Of a stretch of DNA of 27,703 nt, positions 16,172-22,301 are shown in pieces. Origin of the DNA: Pauljensenia sp. (GTDB taxonomy: Bacteria; Actinomycetota; Actinomycetes; Actinomycetales; Actinomycetaceae); the NCBI GenBank assembly GCA_029983625.1, contig JASBZF010000011.1, positions 1 to 27,703 on the forward strand, written 5' to 3'. How positions within the stretch are numbered: position 1 is the first letter of the stretch; each line of letters begins with the position of its first letter. The position numbers and the translations under genes were made by a program. The notes beneath the pieces were generated by a model. It did not search any database, was not told where the DNA came from, and saw nothing but the letters and a program-made list of their open reading frames with translations.

Positions 16172-18901
16172 TCAGTGCGCGGCCGCCATCCAGTTCTCTC
16201 CGATCCCCACTGAAACTTCAAGCGCGACACTCATCTGGACGGGCTGCGCCATCTGTTCTCTTACGAGTTTTTCAACGATTTCTGCTTCTCCCGGCGCAAT
16301 TTCCAGGAGAAGCTCGTCGTGAATCTGAACAAGAACTCGCGAGCACAGACCTGCTGCTTCCAGCGCGTCCACCACATTCACCATCGCGATTTTGATGATA
16401 TCCGCAGCGCTACCTTGAATCGGCGCGTTGAGCGCCGCACGTTCAGCCATTTCACGCCGCATCCGATTCTGCGAAGTGAGCTCGGGCAAATACCTGCGCC
16501 TGCCGAACATTGTTTCGGTGTAGCCGCGTGTGCGCGCATCGTCAACAATCGCAGCAAGATAATCATGCACTCCACCAAAGCGCTCAAAATAGCGTGCTCG
16601 CAGAGCGGATGCCTCAGGCACCGAAATACGCAATTGCTGCGATAAACCAAAAGGCGAAAGACCGTAGGCAAGACCGTAGGAGGTGGCTTTGATCCTGGAA
16701 CGCTGCTCTCCCGTCACCTCCTCCAGGGGAACCCCAAAGACCATCGATGCCATTGTCCGATGAAGATCCTCACCCGAAGCGAATGCCGCGATCAACCCCT
16801 GATCCTGCGACAAATGCGCCATGATTCGCATCTCAATCTGCGAATAGTCCACGCTCATCAGCGAGGAATAGCCAGGGCCGGGAACGAAAGCGGAACGAAT
16901 TCGCACTCCATCAGGCGTGCGCGCGGGAATATTTTGAAGATTCGGATCAGAAGAAGCTAAACGTCCCGTCGCAGCAACAACCTGGGAAAAACTCGAATGA
17001 ATACGCCCGTCGTCACCGATGCTCCCAATGAGCGAATCCACCATCTGCTTGAGCTTGATGCGATCGCGATGAATAAGAAGATTATCCAGGAAAACAAAGC
17101 CCGGACCTTCTTGGCCGCGTGTTCTTTCACGCAACTCAAAAAGCGCCTCAGCGTTCGTCGTGTATCCCCTCTTCGTCTTTTTTGTCTTCGGTAGATCAAG
17201 TACCTCAAAAAGGATGCGTTGCAACTGCTTCGGACTCGACAGGTTCACTTCTTCGCCAATGACCTCGATCGCTCGGCTGCGCGCAGACTCAACCTCAGCA
17301 CCCAAAGTGAGCGACTGACGCTGTAACACGTCTTCATCGACGGCAATTCCCGTGTCTTCCATCCTTGTCAGAACCCGAGCAACCGGCACCTCCATCGATT
17401 CCAAGAGTTCCAGCTCCTTGGCCTTCACGAGTTCGTGTTTCAGACGATCCCACAAAACCGGTAACGCCCTCGCCTGTCGTGCCGCAAGAAGCACGGGAGC
17501 TGACACTTCCCCGTCCACGTCAAAAAGAACATTGTCCTTCGGCTCACACTCTGTCGATTCAACCCCCAAATAGCTTTCGAGAAGCACAGGAAGCTCCACA
17601 GACTTCGCATCGGGACGCAGCAGATAGGCGGCAAGATGAACATCCCGACTCGGCCACGGTGTCACCCAACCCTGGGCGCTCAAAGAATGACTCAGTGCCT
17701 TCGCGTCGTGGACAACAGGATCCGACGCTTCTCTCAACACATTTCCCAGATCCTGATCCTGCACGGCAGACAGTTCAGTGGGATCCACGACGAGGACTCG
17801 TTTTCCACCCACGAGGGCGAGCAAATCCGTCCGCCCTTTCGTAGGGACACTCGACCCTTCGGCCCATAGCGCACGGATCGGTCCGAAGCTATGGACCCAT
17901 TGAGCAATATCGCAGTCTTTATCGACGCAATCCACATCAAGCTCAGCTGTGAAATCAAACGAGGCGCAAGTGTGCTCTGCGCTGCTGATATCCGCGGCTT
18001 GTGGAGAAGAAAGGGCTACGCCCTCGTCTCCTAGTACCGCCATAACGCGCCTGCGTAATCCCCCAAACTCAAGGGCATCAAAAAGTGAGAAAAGCGCGTC
18101 AGAATCCACTTTTTTACGAGTGAGGTCGCCAAGTTCAAGACCGAGATCAAGATCGGTAAGAAGATGATTCAAACGACGGTTTCTGCGCACATCCTCAATG
18201 TGGGCACGCAGCGCTTCTCCACGCTTCCCTTTGACTTCAGCACAGCGTTTCAGCAGATTCTCAAGTCCATCAAAAGAGGTGATCCACTGCGCAGCGGTCT
18301 TTTGCCCCACTCCTGGCACACCCGGCAAATTGTCGCTCTTCTCACCGATAAGGGCAGCGATCTCTGGATACCGCTGAGGCGGCACCCCGTATTTGTCCTC
18401 CACCGCCGCAGGCGTCATCCGGGAAAGATCACCTGATCGCTGCCCCGGATACAGGACAGTCACTCGTTCATTGACAGTCTGGAAGGTGTCGCGATCCCCT
18501 GACACAACGAGAACATTCATTCCTTCATCGTCGCCACGCTTGGCGAGTGTGGCCACAATGTCATCGGCCTCGTACCCTTCCTTACGCAAGGACACGATGC
18601 CCATCGCCTCAAGAACTTCAGAGATGAGTTCAATCTGCCCTGTGAACTCTTCGGGGGTTTTCTCCCGCGTCCCCTTGTATTCGGGGTACTCCTCGGTCCT
18701 GAAGGAGTGGCGCGACACGTCGAAAGCAACCGCGATTTTTTGCGGATTCTCCTGCTCGATGAGCTTGACGAGCATTGACACGAAACCGTACACGGCGTTT
18801 GTATGCTGGCCGGTCTTCGTCACGAATGTGTCAACGGGTAAGGCAAAGAAAGCCCGGAATGCCATTGAATGTCCGTCAATGATGAGCAGAGTGTCCGTCA
18901 T
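16172..18901 (-). CDS. polA: DNA polymerase I
   Basis: This 909-residue Pol I fills gaps in repair and removes Okazaki primers. The N-terminal 5' nuclease carries LLIIDGHSMAFRAFFAL, EADDIVATLA, LVVSGDRDTFQ and the helix-hairpin-helix GVPGVGQKTA. The central region (~310-480) is 3'-5' exonuclease-like but lacks the acidic DxE motif, so proofreading is probably absent, as in other actinobacteria. The polymerase domain has motif A SVDYSQIEMR, motif B KATSYGLAYG (Tyr at the position where many Pol I enzymes have Phe) and motif C QIHDELLLE. The frame runs on to 19087, but MTDTLLIIDGH is the natural start. No Shine-Dalgarno is present and TAGGGT lies 7 bases upstream, so a leaderless transcript is likely. 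The start is only 19 bp from the divergent thioesterase start. Confidence 0.97.
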   Translation of the reverse strand: MTDTLLIIDGHSMAFRAFFALPVDTFVTKTGQHTNAVYGFVSMLVKLIEQENPQKIAVAFDVSRHSFRTEEYPEYKGTREKTPEEFTGQIELISEVLEAMGIVSLRKEGYEADDIVATLAKRGDDEGMNVLVVSGDRDTFQTVNERVTVLYPGQRSGDLSRMTPAAVEDKYGVPPQRYPEIAALIGEKSDNLPGVPGVGQKTAAQWITSFDGLENLLKRCAEVKGKRGEALRAHIEDVRRNRRLNHLLTDLDLGLELGDLTRKKVDSDALFSLFDALEFGGLRRRVMAVLGDEGVALSSPQAADISSAEHTCASFDFTAELDVDCVDKDCDIAQWVHSFGPIRALWAEGSSVPTKGRTDLLALVGGKRVLVVDPTELSAVQDQDLGNVLREASDPVVHDAKALSHSLSAQGWVTPWPSRDVHLAAYLLRPDAKSVELPVLLESYLGVESTECEPKDNVLFDVDGEVSAPVLLAARQARALPVLWDRLKHELVKAKELELLESMEVPVARVLTRMEDTGIAVDEDVLQRQSLTLGAEVESARSRAIEVIGEEVNLSSPKQLQRILFEVLDLPKTKKTKRGYTTNAEALFELRERTRGQEGPGFVFLDNLLIHRDRIKLKQMVDSLIGSIGDDGRIHSSFSQVVAATGRLASSDPNLQNIPARTPDGVRIRSAFVPGPGYSSLMSVDYSQIEMRIMAHLSQDQGLIAAFASGEDLHRTMASMVFGVPLEEVTGEQRSRIKATSYGLAYGLSPFGLSQQLRISVPEASALRARYFERFGGVHDYLAAIVDDARTRGYTETMFGRRRYLPELTSQNRMRREMAERAALNAPIQGSAADIIKIAMVNVVDALEAAGLCSRVLVQIHDELLLEIAPGEAEIVEKLVREQMAQPVQMSVALEVSVGIGENWMAAAH

Positions 18902-18920
18902 AGGTGTAACCCTAGATCCC
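18902..18920. promoter_or_regulatory. 19-bp divergent start region of polA and the thioesterase gene
   Basis: The two start codons face away from each other across only 19 bp. On the minus strand TAGGGT (18914-18909) sits 7 bases before the polA ATG, a fitting leaderless -10. On the plus strand a TAACCC (18907-18912) is a weaker match before the thioesterase ATG. Neither side has a Shine-Dalgarno, and the two promoters must overlap. Confidence 0.4.
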
Positions 18921-19403
18921 ATGAACGATTCCGTCTCACAATCCTCCTCTCCTGTTCCTGATCCCGCGCGCGTCGGTGGCTTCGTCGGTGCGCATTGGCC
19001 CGGATCTCTCATGGAAGCCATGCGCATGGAGGTCATCACGCATTCTCCCGAGTGCACCGTCATTGAGATGCCGGTCGAAGGCAACACTCAGTCCTTCGGC
19101 ATTTTGCACGGCGGAGCGTCTGCAGCGCTTGCTGAAACAGCAGCCTCCTTTGCCGCTCAGATTCACGCGCGCCACGTCTTCGGTCCCGAACGTGGATTTG
19201 CTGTCGGTACGGAAATGTCGATCTCTCATATTTCCAGTGTGAATTCAGGTCGTGTCCGTGCCGTCGCTCAGGCCGTTCAATTGGGTGGGTCACAAAGCGT
19301 TCACCTCGTCGAGATACGTACCCTCGACGGCGCACTCGTGTCTACAGCTCGCGTCACGAATCGGATTCTTTCGAGGCGCTCACGCGAAGCGAAGGAGAAA
19401 TGA
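18921..19403 (+). CDS. PaaI-type hotdog-fold thioesterase
   Basis: This 160-residue protein has the 4HBT/PaaI hotdog fold and is expected to hydrolyse acyl-CoA or aryl-CoA thioesters. The diagnostic central helix and preceding loop read MPVEGNTQSFGILHGGASA followed by ALAETAASFAA at about residues 50-78, with the HGG turn of the active site. Strands follow as GTEMSISHISSV and GRVRAVAQAVQLGG. The start ATG lies 19 bp from the polA start. Relatives have a similar 30-50 residue N-terminal lead, so this start is reasonable despite no ribosome-binding site. A PaaI-type gene next to polA recurs in actinobacteria. The substrate is unknown. Confidence 0.85.
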   Translation: MNDSVSQSSSPVPDPARVGGFVGAHWPGSLMEAMRMEVITHSPECTVIEMPVEGNTQSFGILHGGASAALAETAASFAAQIHARHVFGPERGFAVGTEMSISHISSVNSGRVRAVAQAVQLGGSQSVHLVEIRTLDGALVSTARVTNRILSRRSREAKEK

Positions 19404-19442
19404 CAGGACGTGGCATGGCACACCACACTGAACTCAGTACGG

Positions 19443-19516
19443 TACCCCGAGTGGGATTCGAACCCACAACAAGCCGGGTTTGAGCCGACCGCCTCTGCCA
19501 ATTGGGCTATCGGGGC
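19443..19516 (-). tRNA. tRNA-Leu (CAA), class I-like with a short variable loop
   Basis: On the minus strand a full cloverleaf is present. Acceptor GCCCCGA/TCGGGGT has a G1-U72 wobble. The D-arm GCC/GGC contains the AATTGGCAGA loop. The anticodon arm is GTCGG-CTCAAAC-CCGGC with anticodon CAA, the variable region is five bases (TTGTT), and the T-arm is GTGGG-TTCGAAT-CCCAC. The discriminator is A and CCA is not encoded (CCG follows). CAA reads leucine UUG, yet bacterial tRNA-Leu normally has a long variable arm, which is missing here. It faces away from pdtaR. Confidence 0.88.
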
Positions 19517-19539
19517 AGCACACAAAAGCGCGTGACCAG

Positions 19540-19547
19540 ATTATGAT
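19540..19547. promoter_or_regulatory. Promoter -10 candidates between tRNA-Leu and pdtaR
   Basis: ATTATGAT contains TATGAT for the plus strand (19542-19547, about 38 bases before the pdtaR ATG) and CATAAT for the minus strand (19545-19540, 23 bases before the tRNA 5' end). One AT-rich patch may serve both directions. No clear -35 is seen for either. Confidence 0.35.
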
Positions 19548-19584
19548 AGATAGAGATGCTCAAACTACCAAACGAGGATGTGCC

Positions 19585-20178
19585 ATGACTGCTGAGAACC
19601 GCAATGAACCGCGTCGTGTACTCGTCGCCGAGGACGAGGGGCTCATTCGTCTCGATATCGTTGAGACCTTGACTGCTGCAGGTTTTGTGGTCGTCGGAGA
19701 AGCTGCGGACGGTGAGGAAGCGGTACAGCTCGCCCTCGAACTCGAACCTGATCTGTGCGTTATGGATGTCAAAATGCCCCGCATGGACGGGATCACCGCA
19801 GCTGAGAAGATCCTCCATGAGCTGTCCTGTGCCGTTGTCATGCTCACGGCCTTCTCTCAGACAGAACTTGTGGAACGCGCGCGTGACGCAGGAGCGATGG
19901 CGTATGTGGTCAAGCCTTTCACCCCTGCTGATCTGATTCCCGCTGTTGAGATTGCTTTGTCCCGCCATCAGGAAATCGAATCTCTCGAAGAGGAAATCGC
20001 CGACTTGGCTGATCGTTTCCAGACCCGTAAACGTGTGGATCGCGCTAAGGGTCTGCTCATGAAGAACATGGGGATGACCGAACCTGAAGCATTCCGTTGG
20101 ATTCAGAAAACCTCTATGGATCGTCGTCTATCCATGCGCGATGTTGCTGATGCGGTCATCGATCAGGTGGACGACTAA
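19585..20178 (+). CDS. pdtaR: ANTAR-domain response regulator (PdtaR-like)
   Basis: This 197-residue two-domain regulator has an N-terminal receiver domain (residues ~10-125) with an acidic AEDE pocket, a phospho-acceptor Asp in LCVMDVKMP near 57, the switch Thr in MLTAFS and the Lys of VKPF. A C-terminal ANTAR RNA-binding domain (~135-195) has RKRVDRAKGLLMKNMGMTE and then DRRLSMRDVADAVI. Proteins of this build act as phosphorylation-controlled antiterminators that bind paired hairpins in nascent RNA; the M. tuberculosis partner kinase is PdtaS. No sensor kinase is in this window. The ATG at 19585 is chosen because GAGGA lies six bases upstream, although the open frame begins 35 codons earlier, inside the tRNA. 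Confidence 0.93.
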   Translation: MTAENRNEPRRVLVAEDEGLIRLDIVETLTAAGFVVVGEAADGEEAVQLALELEPDLCVMDVKMPRMDGITAAEKILHELSCAVVMLTAFSQTELVERARDAGAMAYVVKPFTPADLIPAVEIALSRHQEIESLEEEIADLADRFQTRKRVDRAKGLLMKNMGMTEPEAFRWIQKTSMDRRLSMRDVADAVIDQVDD

Positions 20179-20196
20179 AGTCTTCGCCTTCCTGCG

Positions 20197-20226
20197 CTGC
20201 TGTGCTCTCATATGAGAGCACAGCAG
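20197..20226. terminator. Perfect 30-bp palindrome after pdtaR, probable terminator
   Basis: CTGCTGTGCTCTCAT (20197-20211) is followed directly by its exact reverse complement, giving a 15-bp perfect inverted repeat with no spacer, 18 bases after the pdtaR stop. There is no T-tract, which is common for actinobacterial terminators. A protein-binding site is the alternative reading. Confidence 0.55.
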
Positions 20227-20238
20227 GTCATGCATAAC

Positions 20239-20335
20239 GCCTTGACGAAAGGCAGGAAGCATACGACAAGAACGGTGACACTGACCGCCCTCGATGAAGA
20301 CATCGAGGACAGAACCCCTGGATCTTTGTTCTGTA
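20239..20335. other. Cluster of further small hairpins, function unknown
   Basis: Three more stems follow the palindrome: GCCTT-GACGA-AAGGC (20239-20253), the 8-bp CCTCGATG-AAGA-CATCGAGG (20289-20308), and ACAGAA/TTCTGT (20310-20335). An 88-residue frame runs across here on the minus strand but has no coding character. It could be a structured RNA or converging 3' ends. Confidence 0.3.
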
Positions 20336-20340
20336 TGGGA

Positions 20341-20371
20341 AAGGGCGCTGAGGAATGACCTCAGCGCCCTT
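20341..20371 (-). terminator. Strong intrinsic terminator of the small minus-strand gene
   Basis: AAGGGCGCTGAGG (20341-20353) pairs perfectly with CCTCAGCGCCCTT (20359-20371) around a 5-nt loop, a 13-bp GC-rich stem. On the minus strand the stem ends in ...CCCTTTCCC. It lies 10 bp after the stop of the 71-residue gene. Confidence 0.75.
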
Positions 20372-20381
20372 GAATCTGCTC

Positions 20382-20597
20382 TCAGGCCACGGGAATGAGT
20401 TCCAAGCCGAGGAAACGCGCGGCTGCGCCCCGCGATTCAGGAACGTCAAGATCTTCGATTGCTTGAGCGATCTGGGGATCGGTAAGTTCAGCAAACCAGG
20501 GTTTCACGGCTTGGGATAAGCCCTCCAGGTTCATGTTGTTTGCCTGACGATCAAACAGAGCAGAATGGACCGACACGGTCCGGGTATTCGTATTCAT
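20382..20597 (-). CDS. Small acidic protein of unknown function
   Basis: This 71-residue protein starts MNTNTRTVSVHSALFD and is unrecognised. The C-terminal half, from about residue 27, looks helical and acidic (AVKPWFAELTDPQIAQAIED), ending in a hydrophobic GLELIPVA. It has no signal peptide, membrane segment or cysteines. The coding call rests on three things: a clear GGAG seven bases before this ATG, a strong terminator 10 bp after the stop, and a consensus TATAAT promoter upstream. An earlier in-frame ATG at 20621 overlaps the stop of a leader ORF (ATGA) but lacks its own ribosome-binding site. It lies between pdtaR (convergent) and pyk (same strand). Confidence 0.65.
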   Translation of the reverse strand: MNTNTRTVSVHSALFDRQANNMNLEGLSQAVKPWFAELTDPQIAQAIEDLDVPESRGAAARFLGLELIPVA

Positions 20598-20617
20598 TTC
20601 ACTTCTCCATCCTTCAT

Positions 20618-20692
20618 TCATCCGAACCCTTGGGGTATGCGCGTCGGTCGCGCAGGCAACCCATGTGGGCCGAAGTGTTCGTCGCGGAGCAT
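20618..20692 (-). CDS. Possible 24-residue leader ORF of the small gene
   Basis: An ATG at 20692 opens a 24-codon frame with Pro and Arg residues (MLRDEHFGPHG, then LPARPTRIPQGFG) that ends in TGA overlapping the ATG at 20621 (ATGA). GAGGTG directly abuts the ATG and GGAG lies 12 bases upstream, so initiation is uncertain. A TGCGCG-TCGGT-CGCGCA hairpin (20638-20654) lies within it. It may be a regulatory leader or chance. Confidence 0.3.
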   Translation of the reverse strand: MLRDEHFGPHGLPARPTRIPQGFG

Positions 20693-20727
20693 CACCTCAG
20701 TAATCTCCAAATCTCGACGAAAAGACT

Positions 20728-20733
20728 ATTATA
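20728..20733 (-). promoter_or_regulatory. Consensus -10 box of the small-gene transcript
   Basis: The minus strand reads TATAAT within GTATATAATAG. A weak TTGCTG lies 18 bp upstream as -35. The predicted start leaves a leader of about 120 bases before the ATG at 20597, long enough for the leader ORF and a hairpin. Confidence 0.55.
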
Positions 20734-20798
20734 TACGATGCGCAGCTACTTCAGCAAGCACAGTTATGCACTTCTTCCAGTTCGCCCCCCACACGGCA

Positions 20799-20828
20799 AA
20801 AAGCCGAGCCTGCGTAGGCTCGGCTTTT
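20799..20828 (-). terminator. Intrinsic terminator of pyk
   Basis: AAAAGCCGAGCCT (20799-20811) and AGGCTCGGCTTTT (20816-20828) form a 13-bp perfect stem with a 4-nt loop. On the minus strand it runs into TTTTT, 15 bp after the pyk stop. The A/T flanks make it potentially active in both directions. Confidence 0.9.
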
Positions 20829-20843
20829 ACGCAGATCTTTCAG

Positions 20844-22289
20844 TCAGCGGTGTGCCCCACCGATTTGGTAGTCCACTTCATCGCCAACCTCATGAATCCG
20901 CAACATGTTCGAGGAACCTTCCGTCCCCGGCGGCATTCCCGCAACAATCACAAGCTGATCGCCAATTTCAGCAAGATGAGAAGACTGCGCCACCTGATCG
21001 ACCTGCCAGACCATGTCATCTGTGTGACGGACCTCGGGGACTCGGTAAGTTTGAATACCCCACGAAAGAGCCAGGCGTCGCCTCGTCGATTCAAGCGGAG
21101 TGAACGCAAGCATCGGAATAGGACGACGAAGCCTGGAAATCTTACGCGCAGAAGTACCTGACTGGGTGAAGGTCACAAGATAACGTGCATCAAGGTGCTC
21201 GGCGATCCCCGCCGCAGCCTCACAGATCACCGAAGCACGGTCAAGAGCATAAAAACCGTTCAGCGAGGCAATCATCTCGCCGCCGTTTTCCTCGGTTGAT
21301 TCGACAATTCGAGCCATCGTGCGTACCGCTTCAATCGGGAAAGCCCCGACCGAAGTTTCACCCGAGAGCATCACAGCATCAGCACCATCGAGAATCGCAT
21401 TCGCACAGTCGGAAGCTTCAGCGCGAGTCGGACGTGGATTCTTAATCATCGAATCCATCACCTGAGTGGCCACGATCACCGGCTTCGCCGCCCGACGGGC
21501 TAATTCAATCGCACGCTTTTGTACCAGAGGAACCGATTCCAAGGGCATCTCAACACCCAGGTCACCTCGGGCGACCATAATCGCGTCAAAAGTCTCCACG
21601 ATCTCAGAAAGAGCATCAACAGCCTGCGGCTTTTCAATCTTTGCAATCACCGGAAGACGGCGACCGTACTCATCCATAATCGCGTGAACGTCTTCAATGT
21701 CCGCAGCCGAACGCACGAAAGACAAAGCGATGAAATCCGCCTCCTGTGCAAGCGCCCAGCGCAGATCCTCCTTATCCTTTTCAGACAGTGCGGGAACCGA
21801 CACCGCAACACCGGGAAGGTTGAGACCCTTATGGTCAGAAACAACACCGGGAACCTCGACGCGCGTCACCACATCCGTCTCGGTGACTTCAATAACACGC
21901 ACCGCAACGTTTCCATCATCAATAAGGAGACGATCACCGGGAGCGCAATCACCGGGCAAACCTTTAAACGTCGTTCCTACGAGTTCCTTTGTACCGGGAA
22001 CATCGCGAGTCGTAATGGTGAAAGTATCGCCCACTTCGAGCGTCTGAGGTCCGTCCTGGAAAGTTTCCAAACGAATCTTTGGACCCTGCAGATCAACGAG
22101 AATCGCAACGGCACGGCCAGAGGTCGCCGAAGCGCGGCGCACCTTCTCAATGACTGCCTCATGCTCTGCGGCACTACCGTGAGAACGATTAATTCGGGCG
22201 ACATCCATTCCGGCATCAACCAGAGCTTGAATCTGTTCAGCAGAAGCTGTCGCAGGTCCGATGGTGCAGACGATTTTTGCTCGGCGCAT
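20844..22289 (-). CDS. pyk: Pyruvate kinase
   Basis: This 481-residue glycolytic enzyme converts phosphoenolpyruvate and ADP to pyruvate and ATP. The N-terminal KIVCTIGPA and the ARINRSHG strand carry the nucleotide/phosphate-binding Arg, Asn and Ser; the residue between Asn and Ser is Arg, where Phe or Leu is usual. The B domain spans about 70-165. The catalytic Lys is in VIAKIEKPQA near 217, metal ligands are in MVARGDLGVE near 240, and NPRPTRAEASD and DAVMLSGETSVG follow. The C domain ends with a normal allosteric region. The length is typical. The ATG follows the lgt stop by nine bases with no ribosome-binding site, but TAGAAT lies six bases upstream, so pyk probably also has a leaderless promoter of its own. 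Confidence 0.97.
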   Translation of the reverse strand: MRRAKIVCTIGPATASAEQIQALVDAGMDVARINRSHGSAAEHEAVIEKVRRASATSGRAVAILVDLQGPKIRLETFQDGPQTLEVGDTFTITTRDVPGTKELVGTTFKGLPGDCAPGDRLLIDDGNVAVRVIEVTETDVVTRVEVPGVVSDHKGLNLPGVAVSVPALSEKDKEDLRWALAQEADFIALSFVRSAADIEDVHAIMDEYGRRLPVIAKIEKPQAVDALSEIVETFDAIMVARGDLGVEMPLESVPLVQKRAIELARRAAKPVIVATQVMDSMIKNPRPTRAEASDCANAILDGADAVMLSGETSVGAFPIEAVRTMARIVESTEENGGEMIASLNGFYALDRASVICEAAAGIAEHLDARYLVTFTQSGTSARKISRLRRPIPMLAFTPLESTRRRLALSWGIQTYRVPEVRHTDDMVWQVDQVAQSSHLAEIGDQLVIVAGMPPGTEGSSNMLRIHEVGDEVDYQIGGAHR

Positions 22290-22295
22290 AGGGCT

Positions 22296-22301
22296 ATTCT
22301 A
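22296..22301 (-). promoter_or_regulatory. pyk -10 element embedded in the lgt stop codon
   Basis: The TAG stop of lgt forms the first half of TAGAAT (within GCTAGAAT), followed by six bases and the pyk ATG. The spacing fits a leaderless transcript that would uncouple pyk from lgt. Confidence 0.55.

Noticed and set aside
20239..20308. ANTAR-type double hairpin target for PdtaR
   Set aside because: ANTAR targets need paired stems with hexaloops bearing A at position 1 and G at position 4. The loops here (GACGA, AAGA or GAAGAC) do not fit.
20228..20494. 88-codon minus-strand frame overlapping the small acidic gene
   Set aside because: It runs through the strong terminator stem, lacks a ribosome-binding site and has a shadow-like composition. 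The overlapping 71-residue frame has the better signals.
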